From positions 1-14,440 of the forward strand of contig JAGRJA010000204.1 in assembly GCA_020443005.1 (NCBI GenBank): a stretch of DNA of 14,440 nt, given 5' to 3'. The stretch's first letter is position 1. Each line of letters begins with the position of its first letter. The DNA comes from Pseudomonadales bacterium. Its GTDB lineage: Bacteria; Pseudomonadota; Gammaproteobacteria; Pseudomonadales; UBA7239. This document shows positions 7,421-13,967 of this stretch, in pieces. The position numbers were made by a program, and so were the translations under genes. Below the pieces are notes generated by a model. The model did no database searches. It was given only the letters and a program-made list of their open reading frames with translations, and was not told the DNA's origin.

Positions 7421-7467
7421 CGTCGCTGATGTCCCTGTTACAGGAGAGCGACGGACTTTCTTTTTTT
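7421..7467 (+). terminator. Strong intrinsic terminator of the lux-box transcript
   Basis: Outer stem CGTCGCT (7421-7427) with AGCGACG (7447-7453), inner stem CCTG (7434-7437) with CAGG (7441-7444), then TTTC and seven T at 7461-7467. The T-tract is only on the + strand side, so it ends the rightward short transcript; on the leftward strand no T-run follows, so it does not serve the LuxR gene. Confidence 0.88.
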
Positions 7468-7543
7468 AAACTCTCCACAACCCGTCACGGCTTTCTCGTA
7501 GAACAAAAATATCTGGCAGGGAGCAGGTCTTAAAACTTACAGC

Positions 7544-8425
7544 TCAGACAAGATTCAATTCCTTGGCGAAAGAGGCAAGCGCATGACCGGACGCACCCGG
7601 TGTTTCAAACTTTTCCCGCATTGATCGCAAATGGAAGTTGACTGTATTAACCGATATACCACAGACATTGGCAACCTGCTTGATTGTCATATTCTTTTTT
7701 GCGTAAAAAATATTCAGAATTTTAATTTCTGTTACTGTCAGCTTGATTGTTTTACCGCCCGAAACCCGTAACGCCTTGTTGCAATTGACACAGCTCTGCG
7801 TGTTTGTGGTCATGATTGACTGGTTTATTAACATGGCAACAGAATAGAGCAACTTTTCGATCAGCACCTCCTCCCCCAACTCGGGGCGGTAATCTTTTAC
7901 CGGGCTTGCCATGCTGAGAATTATCTGGCGAATACCATCACCCCAGCAAAAATACAGGCCACTGCACATCTTGTGCTGCTCGGCACCCCTTATTAATTGT
8001 TTAACTTTTTCAGTATATGCGCTTTTTTCACGATCCGTTTCACCAAGAGGTTTGTCCAGCCCGTATTGATAGGCATCAGCCCAATAACCCCACTGCAATT
8101 TCTCAACGCCGGCATTCTCGTGGAGCACGCGAACAACAGGATCAACGAGGTACATTTTATTTCGTTCATAGTGGCTGTCCCACTCTGGTGGAATATTGCT
8201 GAAATTAACGCTGTAGGCATGCTCATCAACATTGGCGGCTTCAGTATTTTTCAGCCAGTAGCTATAACGAAGATATGGATACCCAAGATTATTCGCGAAG
8301 GCATACAGACTGTTTTCGATGTTTCCCAGACAGTAAGACCCGGCTTTGGCTACACCGGAGAACTCACAGGAAAGCGGCAAATTCTGGGAGAGGCTAAACA
8401 ATGCCCCGGACAAATCTAAAGACAT
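7544..8425 (-). CDS. LuxR-family quorum-sensing regulator (LuxR solo)
   Basis: A 293-residue transcription factor with an N-terminal autoinducer-binding domain (about 30-205) and a C-terminal LuxR helix-turn-helix (about 228-290: LTVTEIKILNIF...TIKQVANVCGISVNTVNFHLRSMREKF). Of the residues conserved in acyl-homoserine-lactone receptors, W82, Y86, D95, P96, W112 and G156 are kept, while the position of TraR Y53 / LasR Y56 is isoleucine (I78, in SNIPPEW). That suggests an acyl-lactone or related ligand with a modified pocket. The linker has a CxxC (C212, C215). No luxI is in the window. It lies 42 nt downstream of the repeat protein gene on the same strand, with GGGTGA before the ATG. The lux box at 7290-7309 is its most obvious target. 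Family certain, ligand unknown. Confidence 0.93.
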   Translation of the reverse strand: MSLDLSGALFSLSQNLPLSCEFSGVAKAGSYCLGNIENSLYAFANNLGYPYLRYSYWLKNTEAANVDEHAYSVNFSNIPPEWDSHYERNKMYLVDPVVRVLHENAGVEKLQWGYWADAYQYGLDKPLGETDREKSAYTEKVKQLIRGAEQHKMCSGLYFCWGDGIRQIILSMASPVKDYRPELGEEVLIEKLLYSVAMLINQSIMTTNTQSCVNCNKALRVSGGKTIKLTVTEIKILNIFYAKKNMTIKQVANVCGISVNTVNFHLRSMREKFETPGASGHALASFAKELNLV

Positions 8426-8465
8426 AGCTCACCCAAACATCTGCACACAAAACCCGCCACACAAC

Positions 8466-8484
8466 ACCTACCCCAGAGAAAGGT
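8466..8484 (-). promoter_or_regulatory. Degenerate lux-box-like dyad upstream of the LuxR gene
   Basis: ACCT and AGGT (5-bp arms CACCT / AGGTG if the flanks are counted) are separated by 11 bp, one short of the usual 12. The centre is about 50 nt before the LuxR ATG, inside the last codons of the upstream gene. Could be an autoregulation site; could equally be chance. Confidence 0.25.
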
Positions 8485-9355
8485 GATCCGTATTTGGCGG
8501 GGGTGGAGGCGCTCCTTTATCTATCTCGCCAAGTTCGGAACCGGCAGGCGCGATATCCCAATCGGCATCAGCCACCTCGACGACAGGCAACGGTATTCGT
8601 TCATCCTCCCGCAAAACATCGGCACCTACTTCTGCGAGATCAAAGGCACTCAAATCCAGTTCGAGTGCTTCAAAGTGCCATTTTTCGTTGTCTGCCAGCA
8701 CATCTGCTCCTACTTCACCAAGCACATAGGCCGACAAATCAAGCTCGACATCGGGGACAGGCAGGGACTCCTCAAGCACACCACCCAACTCACCAAGGCC
8801 AATATGATCTGTTGCTACCACAACCGGCGCCGGAGACAAGGCCGCTCGTTCAGCCTCACTTAACAGATCTGAACCCGGAGGAAGGACTCCCGGACCCCCG
8901 CTGTCCTGATTACCCCTTGCCACCCCTGTTTCTGCAGCCTGGAAAGCGCTTTTGCCCGACGCCGTGGTCGTTGCAGGAGAACCATCGTCATTGAGGAACG
9001 GATTTTTCTTTGCAGCAGGTTGGGCAGCCCTGTTGACCGGAGAGCCATCGTCATTGAGAAAGGGGTTGGGCTTTGGCGCGGAATGCGAAGGTTGTGGAGC
9101 CCGGGATGTCGTATTTTCAGGATTGGCCGGATGCACCTCGATGACGGCACCGGCTTTTTCCAGCACCGTTTTCATTTTTATCGCCGTTGCCTGATCACAA
9201 TTCTTTTTCAGAATCACCGGTTTGCCACTGAACATGGCTTCGACACGCGCAGTATCCACCTTGAACAATTGAGCCATTTTCGCCTTGACATCGGCGTCAC
9301 TATGCCCGTCGATAATCTGGCCACGAAAAATCACATTATAGGCTTCCAACTCCAC
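8468..9355 (-). CDS. Hypothetical repeat protein with small N-terminal alpha/beta domain
   Basis: A 295-residue soluble acidic protein; no signal peptide or membrane helix. Residues 1-75 form a compact domain (YNVIFRGQIIDGHSDADVKAKMAQLFKVDTARVEAMFSGKPVILKKNCD...LEKAGAVIEV) of a kind I recall at the N-terminus of other gammaproteobacterial proteins, without a known function. The rest is low-complexity: NPFLNDDGSP twice (97-106, 118-127; a 63-bp repeat in the DNA), then degenerate units ELDLSAYVLGEVGADVL (204-220) and ELDLSAFDLAEVGADVL (232-248), and TDHIGLG (182-188) echoed by the C-terminal TDHLSLG after a five-proline run. The start is uncertain: GTG 9355 sits only 2 nt from GGAGG; TTG 9349 has better spacing. 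It may be co-transcribed with the LuxR gene downstream. No function is assigned. Confidence 0.8.
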   Translation of the reverse strand: MELEAYNVIFRGQIIDGHSDADVKAKMAQLFKVDTARVEAMFSGKPVILKKNCDQATAIKMKTVLEKAGAVIEVHPANPENTTSRAPQPSHSAPKPNPFLNDDGSPVNRAAQPAAKKNPFLNDDGSPATTTASGKSAFQAAETGVARGNQDSGGPGVLPPGSDLLSEAERAALSPAPVVVATDHIGLGELGGVLEESLPVPDVELDLSAYVLGEVGADVLADNEKWHFEALELDLSAFDLAEVGADVLREDERIPLPVVEVADADWDIAPAGSELGEIDKGAPPPPPNTDHLSLG

Positions 9356-9381
9356 CCCCTCCGAATGTCTTCTGTCGATTC

Positions 9382-9410
9382 ATTCTACCTTCATAATAAC
9401 ACGCTGCCCA
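9382..9410 (-). promoter_or_regulatory. Candidate promoter for the repeat protein (and LuxR) unit
   Basis: Reading leftward, TGGGCA (9410-9405) and TAGAAT (9387-9382) are 17 nt apart; -10 is 5 of 6 and -35 4 of 6 to consensus. The predicted start is about 20 nt before the GTG. I saw no comparable promoter for bluB in this 154-nt divergent gap. Confidence 0.5.
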
Positions 9411-9509
9411 CAGCAGACCGCGACCGCCTTGGCAAAACCCGCTTCTTGTTGAACGCAGACCATGCGTGACACAATAACGACCTGACGCATTCAATGACAA
9501 AGGTTAACC

Positions 9510-10151
9510 ATGAGCAAACACCGTTTCTCGCAGGAGGAACTCGATGGCGTTTATCGCGCGATTTATCAACGCCGGGATATGCGTCATTTTTTACCGGATC
9601 CAATTTCTGAAGAGCTGCTCGAACGACTGCTCGCTGCTGCACATATGGCACCCAGCGTTGGCCTGATGCAGCCCTGGCGATTTATTCGCATTACCGACAA
9701 GCACCTGCGAAAGCGTATTCACGCACTGGTTGAACAGGAACGCCAGCGGACCGCCGATGCACTCAACGAGCGTCGTGATGCTTTCATGAAACTGAAAGTT
9801 GAAGGTTTGCTCGATTGTGCGGAAGTGCTGGTTGTTTCGCTAATGAACCATCGGGAGGAGCACATTTTCGGGCGACGCACCCTGCCGGAAATGGATCTTG
9901 CTTCAGTCAGTTGTGCCATTCAGAACATCTGGCTCGCCGCCCGGGCAGAAGGCATCGGTGTTGGATGGGTTTCACTGTTCAGCCCGGATGAGCTTGCGCT
10001 TCTGCTCGACATGCCCAAAGGAAGCAAGCCTGTTGCCATTTTGTGTATTGGCCATGTCGACCAGTTTTATGATGAACCCATGCTTGAGCAGGAGAAATGG
10101 GCCTACCGGGGCAAGCTGTCCGATTTCATCATGGAAAACGGCTGGGAATAA
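9510..10151 (+). CDS. bluB: 5,6-dimethylbenzimidazole synthase BluB
   Basis: A 213-residue flavin enzyme of the nitroreductase fold that cannibalises reduced FMN, with oxygen, to make 5,6-dimethylbenzimidazole, the lower ligand of vitamin B12. The match is to the BluB branch rather than a general nitroreductase: YQRRDMRHFLPDPI at 19-32 with the BluB aspartate at D23, MAPSVGLMQPWRFI at 46-59, and PEMDLASVSCAIQNIWLAARAEGIGVGWVS at 126-155 ending in the BluB serine (S155). Spacing D23-S155 is close to that of the two key residues described in Sinorhizobium BluB. AAAGG 6 nt before ATG 9510 supports the start. No other cobalamin genes are beside it and no B12 riboswitch was seen upstream. Its stop is 6 nt from that of the convergent sulfatase. 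Confidence 0.9.
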   Translation: MSKHRFSQEELDGVYRAIYQRRDMRHFLPDPISEELLERLLAAAHMAPSVGLMQPWRFIRITDKHLRKRIHALVEQERQRTADALNERRDAFMKLKVEGLLDCAEVLVVSLMNHREEHIFGRRTLPEMDLASVSCAIQNIWLAARAEGIGVGWVSLFSPDELALLLDMPKGSKPVAILCIGHVDQFYDEPMLEQEKWAYRGKLSDFIMENGWE

Positions 10152-10157
10152 CCGTTT

Positions 10158-11870
10158 TTATTTAACCAGATGTGAGAACCATTCTATCCAGCGATCAAAA
10201 AAGCTGCGGCTGTACTGCGCTGCAAATGCCTCATCAAAGGCCGGATTATTTTTTAGGGGGGCAGCAACCCCGTTTTTTTTCAGCCATTGTCTTAACGCCT
10301 TTGTAAGCTCTTTCACTATCGCCGGCTGATATTTTGCAACATTGTTTTGCTCACCTGAATCCAGCGCCAGGTTATACAACTCGATTCGATCACTATCCAG
10401 ATACAGAAGCAACTTCCAGTCTGATTTTCTGATCGCCGCCACCGGGCGCTGCTGGAAATACCGATCACTGGCATCAGGGTTTTCACCTTCGACATAAGCC
10501 GGAAAATACCAGAAAATTGCCTCCCTTCTCGCCACTTTTTCCCTGTTTTTTTCGGCCTGCTTGTCGTTACCGGCTCTACCCTGCTGCTCTTTTTTTGCCA
10601 AGCCGAGTTCACCAAGAAGACTGATACCATCAAGCGCCTGCGCTTTTCCCTGTAGCAGGTCGTTCAGGGTACTGTAAATATCAATACCCATCACCGGATA
10701 CCCGCTTTTTCCGGCGTTTATCTGCCCGGGCCACCACCAGAACATGGGCACCCGAATACCACCCTCATAAATCAGGGATTTTTCACCCCGAAAATTACCA
10801 AGCCACGACATGCCTCGCATACCGCCATTGTCTGAAGTAAAAATAATCAGGGTGTTGCTGTCCAGTTTATTTTCCACCAGTGTGTCGACAATTCTGGCGA
10901 GCCCGATATCAACACTCTCAACCATAGCCGCATATTCCGGCTGCTCCGGCATACCGTCACTATCGGGATGCTCAACCGCTTTTTTGCGGTATTTCTCGGT
11001 CAGGGGTTCTTCGGCCTGAAACGGAAAGTGAGGTGCAAAATGTGACAGGTAGATAAAAAAAGGGTCACGCTTGTGCTGCCTGATAAATTTTATCGCTTCG
11101 TCGTTCAGGCGATTGGTCAGGTATTCGCCTTCCGGTGCATCCTCAAGGCCCGGCAAATCATAGGGTGCAAAATACCCCTTGTGTGGATGCCCGCCTCTGA
11201 ACCCGGCAATATTCACATCAAAACCCTGGCCTTCCGGTCCACGCACCGGGCCAGTACCGAGATTCCACTTGCCTATATTTGCGGTAACATAGCCCTGATC
11301 TTTGAGCATTTCTGCCAATGTGTAAAAGCCGGGTTCAAGATGCATCCGGTTCTTCGGTGTCAGGCGTGTTCTCAAACGCTCGTCACCAAGATCGCCGGAA
11401 ACCATCGTATAAACTTTCGTTCTGGGCGCATAAAGCCCTGACATCAGGGCCGCGCGACTGGGTGCGCAATTCGGGGAATTGGAATAGGCGTCCGTGAATA
11501 TCGTGCCTTCCCGGGCTAGCCGGTCTATGGTGGGTGTCTCGATGTAGGTATTGCCGTTATACCCAACATCGCCCCAACCCAAATCATCCAGCAAAACCAG
11601 AATAATATTGGGCTTTTTCAGGTCAGGAATTTCTTGCTGCTGCGGTGAAGCTGTCAGCTGACCAGGTTGTGCATGCCCGGCATAAACACCAGTGCTAACA
11701 GTTTGAAAAAACCATAAAACCGCCAGCAAAATGCGTTGGGGGCATCGGTGTTTTTTGATTACTTCAACGACAAAGCCGGGCTGGCGAAGACAAGCCAGCG
11801 CGCGTAAGTGTTTCTTACGCGACTTGTGATTTTGCCCCGAAACGCTGAAGAATGATTCACCCGACTTCAT
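10158..11870 (-). CDS. Secreted type I sulfatase (arylsulfatase family)
   Basis: A 570-residue hydrolase of sulfate esters, probably periplasmic. Motifs, counted from ATG 11870: metal-binding LLDDLGWGD (D95, D96), the CxPSR site CAPSR with C135 to become formylglycine, GKWNLG with K201, HFAPH near 277-281, TSDNGG with D347 and N348, and K364 in RGEKSLIYEGG. All match type I sulfatases except N203, where histidine (GKWHLG) is usual. A hydrophobic stretch at 47-62 followed by VYAGHA looks like a signal peptide, but 46 residues precede it. No ATG, GTG or TTG lies between residue 1 and that stretch, so an upstream start seems needed. The ATG overlaps the pgpA stop (ATGA); GTG 11876 is an alternative. 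It would need a formylglycine-generating enzyme from elsewhere. Substrate unknown. Confidence 0.88.
   Translation of the reverse strand: MKSGESFFSVSGQNHKSRKKHLRALACLRQPGFVVEVIKKHRCPQRILLAVLWFFQTVSTGVYAGHAQPGQLTASPQQQEIPDLKKPNIILVLLDDLGWGDVGYNGNTYIETPTIDRLAREGTIFTDAYSNSPNCAPSRAALMSGLYAPRTKVYTMVSGDLGDERLRTRLTPKNRMHLEPGFYTLAEMLKDQGYVTANIGKWNLGTGPVRGPEGQGFDVNIAGFRGGHPHKGYFAPYDLPGLEDAPEGEYLTNRLNDEAIKFIRQHKRDPFFIYLSHFAPHFPFQAEEPLTEKYRKKAVEHPDSDGMPEQPEYAAMVESVDIGLARIVDTLVENKLDSNTLIIFTSDNGGMRGMSWLGNFRGEKSLIYEGGIRVPMFWWWPGQINAGKSGYPVMGIDIYSTLNDLLQGKAQALDGISLLGELGLAKKEQQGRAGNDKQAEKNREKVARREAIFWYFPAYVEGENPDASDRYFQQRPVAAIRKSDWKLLLYLDSDRIELYNLALDSGEQNNVAKYQPAIVKELTKALRQWLKKNGVAAPLKNNPAFDEAFAAQYSRSFFDRWIEWFSHLVK
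11780..11821. repeat. Two adjacent hairpins inside the sulfatase 5' coding region
   Basis: GCTGGC (11780-11785) pairs with GCCAGC (11794-11799) across 8 bp, and CGCGTAAG (11801-11808) pairs with CTTACGCG (11814-11821) across 5 bp. They sit back to back and encode residues 17-31, just before the signal sequence. No T-tract follows in either direction, so they are not a standard terminator. A small palindromic insertion or a translation-control structure are possibilities. Confidence 0.55.
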
Positions 11871-12364
11871 AGCCACAATCCACTCAGGTGTATCAGAGCC
11901 TGCAAGCTGAGCAACGCAAAAATACCGGCCAGTACATCGTCGAACATAATGCCAAAACCTCCCTCGAGATGACGGTCACACCAGCGAATCGGCCAGGGCT
12001 TTACAATATCGAAGAAGCGAAACAACACGAAACCTGCCAAAACCCAATACCAGGTAAATGGCGCCATAATGAAGGTAATCCACAAGCCGACCCATTCATC
12101 CCACACAATCCCGCCATGATCATGAACCCCCAAGTCGCGGGATGTTTGTCCACACAAATAACAGCCAAGTACAAAAGCCGTCAACACAAACAGCAAGTAA
12201 TTGATAAGGGGTAAATACTGGAGCACACAAAAGACAGGCAGCGCAGCAAGCGTACCAACCGTGCCGGGCGCTACAGGGCTAATGCCGCTGCCCATGCCAA
12301 ACGCCAGGAAATGCACAGGGTTTTTAAACACAGTAGACGGGAATTTTTTTGCGCGTTTTGGCAT
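11867..12364 (-). CDS. pgpA: Phosphatidylglycerophosphatase A
   Basis: A 165-residue inner-membrane phosphatase that makes phosphatidylglycerol from phosphatidylglycerophosphate. Family signatures are clear: LAFGMGSGISPVAPGTVGTL at 20-39, HDHGGIVWDEWVG at 81-93 with the acidic metal site, RFFDIVKPWPIRWCDR at 116-131 and GGFGIMFDDVLAGI at 135-148. Several hydrophobic segments (about 41-70, 94-118, 144-165) anchor it. Start ATG 12364 has a weak ribosome site. It follows thiL after an unusually wide 163-nt gap; in many relatives the two genes touch. Its TGA overlaps the ATG of the sulfatase, implying translational coupling. Confidence 0.95.
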   Translation of the reverse strand: MPKRAKKFPSTVFKNPVHFLAFGMGSGISPVAPGTVGTLAALPVFCVLQYLPLINYLLFVLTAFVLGCYLCGQTSRDLGVHDHGGIVWDEWVGLWITFIMAPFTWYWVLAGFVLFRFFDIVKPWPIRWCDRHLEGGFGIMFDDVLAGIFALLSLQALIHLSGLWL

Positions 12365-12527
12365 ATTGACGATTTTCAGTTAACGACTCAAAAAGACCGG
12401 GTTGGTCATTAAAGGCAGGTTAGAAGATGAAAGCAAGCCCCCAGATTGCGCATGAAACCGGATTAACCTTCCGGGTTGTTGATTCATTCAACGCGGACAA
12501 TACTGCTAGTTACACACTGCCCCGCCA
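12365..12527 (-). other. Gap between thiL and pgpA
   Basis: 163 nt with no recognised gene. Reading leftward it has an imperfect dyad (AACCCGG 12477-12471 with CCGGTT 12461-12456) without a T-tract, a possible weak promoter for pgpA (TTGCTT, 17 nt, TTTAAT at 12413-12408), and a 35-codon frame (12487 to 12380) that lacks a ribosome site and looks like chance. Confidence 0.4.
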
Positions 12528-13481
12528 TCAAAAGTGGTGAAAGCCTTCATAATCCGGCTGAAATACTGCTCCCTCGCTGTTGAAGCAATGCACGCCTTCA
12601 CCTTCAGTAATCTCACCGATTTCGGTTAACACGATGCCAAGCGTTTTGGCCAGCTGCTGAATGTCATGCTGTTTTTCTTTGGGAAGCGTAAAGCACAGCT
12701 CGTAATCATCACCGCCGGCTGTTGCAAGTTGCAGGGCTTGCTCACCGGCATAACGCATCAGCTCGGGCGAACGAGGCACATTATCCATATTCAGTCTTGC
12801 CGCCACACCACTGCTTTGGCAAATATGGCCAAGATCAGCCAGCAAGCCATCGGAAACATCGATACAGGCGTGAGCCAAACGGCATAAACGCTTACCCAGA
12901 TCAAGATGTGGCTGAGGGAAAAAATATCTCTCAAGTAAGTACTTACTATCTTTTTTATCACAGGTGTTTTCCGGGTTGAGCAAGCTTAATCCGGCAGCCG
13001 CATCACCCAATGTACCACTGACAAAAACAAGATCACCGGGTTTGGCGCTACTACGCAGCAAGGCATCACCTTCTGATACAAAGCCCTGAACCTGAAAAGA
13101 AAGAGTGAGCGGCCCACGCGTAGTGTCCCCTCCCACCAAAGCACATTGAAAAGTATTGGCATCCTTTTTAAGACCTTCGCTGAAAAGCGCAAGCCAGGCT
13201 TCATCCGCTTCGGGCAAGGTCAGCGCGAGCGTGAAGCTGTGAGGGCTCGCGCCCATCGCTGCCAAATCACTTAACGCGCAACGAAGCGCCCTGCGGGCGA
13301 TAAAATCCGCTGGCGCATCTGCAGGGAAATGAAGGTCGGCAACCTGGGTATCAATCGAAAAAGCCAGCTGTTTGCCTGACGGCACTGACAACAAGGCACA
13401 ATCGTCGCCCACACCTAGCACCTGAGCAGAAGAATCACCGATTCCCGAAAAATACTGCCGGATTATTTCAAATTCACCCAC
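12528..13481 (-). CDS. thiL: Thiamine-monophosphate kinase
   Basis: Cytosolic kinase of 317 residues that phosphorylates thiamine monophosphate to thiamine diphosphate, the active cofactor. Its AIRS/PurM-like fold motifs are present: GEFEIIRQYF at the N-terminus, GVGDDCALL near 23-31 (Mg-ATP aspartates), SDLAAMGA, VGGDTTRGP, AKPGDLVFVSGTLGDAAAGL, IDVSDGLLADLGHI and GGDDYELCF. I place the start at GTG 13481, which has GGAG 6 nt upstream and gives the family N-terminus; GTG 13493 is in frame but has no ribosome site. It is third gene of the leftward ribH-nusB-thiL-pgpA set, 35 nt from the nusB stop. Confidence 0.96.
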   Translation of the reverse strand: MGEFEIIRQYFSGIGDSSAQVLGVGDDCALLSVPSGKQLAFSIDTQVADLHFPADAPADFIARRALRCALSDLAAMGASPHSFTLALTLPEADEAWLALFSEGLKKDANTFQCALVGGDTTRGPLTLSFQVQGFVSEGDALLRSSAKPGDLVFVSGTLGDAAAGLSLLNPENTCDKKDSKYLLERYFFPQPHLDLGKRLCRLAHACIDVSDGLLADLGHICQSSGVAARLNMDNVPRSPELMRYAGEQALQLATAGGDDYELCFTLPKEKQHDIQQLAKTLGIVLTEIGEITEGEGVHCFNSEGAVFQPDYEGFHHF

Positions 13482-13516
13482 TGCAGACTCCACAATAACG
13501 CAGTAAAAAAACTGAA

Positions 13517-13966
13517 TCAGGCCTTGTTTCGGAAGTCGGCAACTTCAGCCTGACGCAAATCCAGCGCCAGTTTATCCAGAACCCCGTTCAGGTATTTATG
13601 ACTATCGGTTGGGCCAAATTTTTTTGCCAAGGCAACAACTTCATTAATGACAACACGATAGGGGACATCAAGTTTCGATAGCAATTCAAAGGTACCCATC
13701 CGCAACAGGGCTTCGGAAACGGCATCCAGCTCATTGTGCTTCCTGTCCAGATAAGGCATGAACAAGGCATCCAATTCTTCAATCTGGCGGATAGCGCCAG
13801 AAACCAGGGCATGAAAATAATCGACATCGACCTTGCTCATGTCGTTATCGGCACGAAACTCCGCTTCAATCGTGGCGGCATCGGTTCCGGCCATTTGCCA
13901 TTGATACAGGGCTTGCATCGCGTAATGACGGGCTTTTCGACGAGCCCCGGCAAGTGAGTTTGTCAT
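13517..13966 (-). CDS. nusB: Transcription antitermination factor NusB
   Basis: A 149-residue all-helical RNA-binding protein. With NusE (ribosomal protein S10) it binds boxA RNA to prevent premature termination in rRNA operons. Typical features are an arginine-rich N-terminal helix (ARRKARHYAMQALYQWQM at 8-25), LDRKHNELDAVSEALLRMGTFELL at about 73-96, VPYRVVINEVVALAKKFGPTDSHKYLNGVLDKLA at about 101-134. Length and start (ATG 13966) are normal for the family. Only 1 nt separates its ATG from the ribH stop, so translation is probably coupled. Confidence 0.97.
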   Translation of the reverse strand: MTNSLAGARRKARHYAMQALYQWQMAGTDAATIEAEFRADNDMSKVDVDYFHALVSGAIRQIEELDALFMPYLDRKHNELDAVSEALLRMGTFELLSKLDVPYRVVINEVVALAKKFGPTDSHKYLNGVLDKLALDLRQAEVADFRNKA

Positions 13967-13967
13967 C

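Larger units (their letters stand above)
7343..7467 (+). ncRNA. Predicted short quorum-regulated transcript, about 125 nt
   Basis: The unit is bounded by the lux-box promoter (start about 7343) and the strong terminator at 7421-7467. It could act as a small RNA rather than an mRNA: it has five GGA triplets (7369, 7378, 7384, 7443, 7453), three of them within 18 nt, as in RNAs that titrate CsrA/RsmA, and a 7-bp pairing TGGCAAA (7353-7359) with TTTGCCA (7401-7407) that would form a large hairpin. Size is in the range of RsmX/Y/Z-type RNAs. I do not recognise it as any known family; the CsrA idea is a guess from motif count. Confidence 0.45.

Noticed and set aside
7416..7469. A 17-codon frame beginning at ATG 7416 downstream of the micro-peptide
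   Set aside because: It is wholly inside the terminator hairpin and T-tract and ends in a run of phenylalanines made by the T-run.
7544..8425. The LuxR protein as a two-component response regulator
   Set aside because: There is no receiver domain; the N-terminal half has the W, Y, D, P, W, G pattern of autoinducer-binding domains.
8483..8994. Rightward frames of 126-166 codons opposite the repeat protein
   Set aside because: Shadows of the repetitive coding sequence; histidine/arginine/proline-rich, with no start context.
9356..9509. Cobalamin riboswitch upstream of bluB
   Set aside because: The gap is only 154 nt and no B12-box-like GCCACTG or conserved core was found on the bluB strand.
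12380..12487. A 35-codon leftward frame between thiL and pgpA
   Set aside because: No ribosome site, no recognisable composition or neighbour logic; probably chance.
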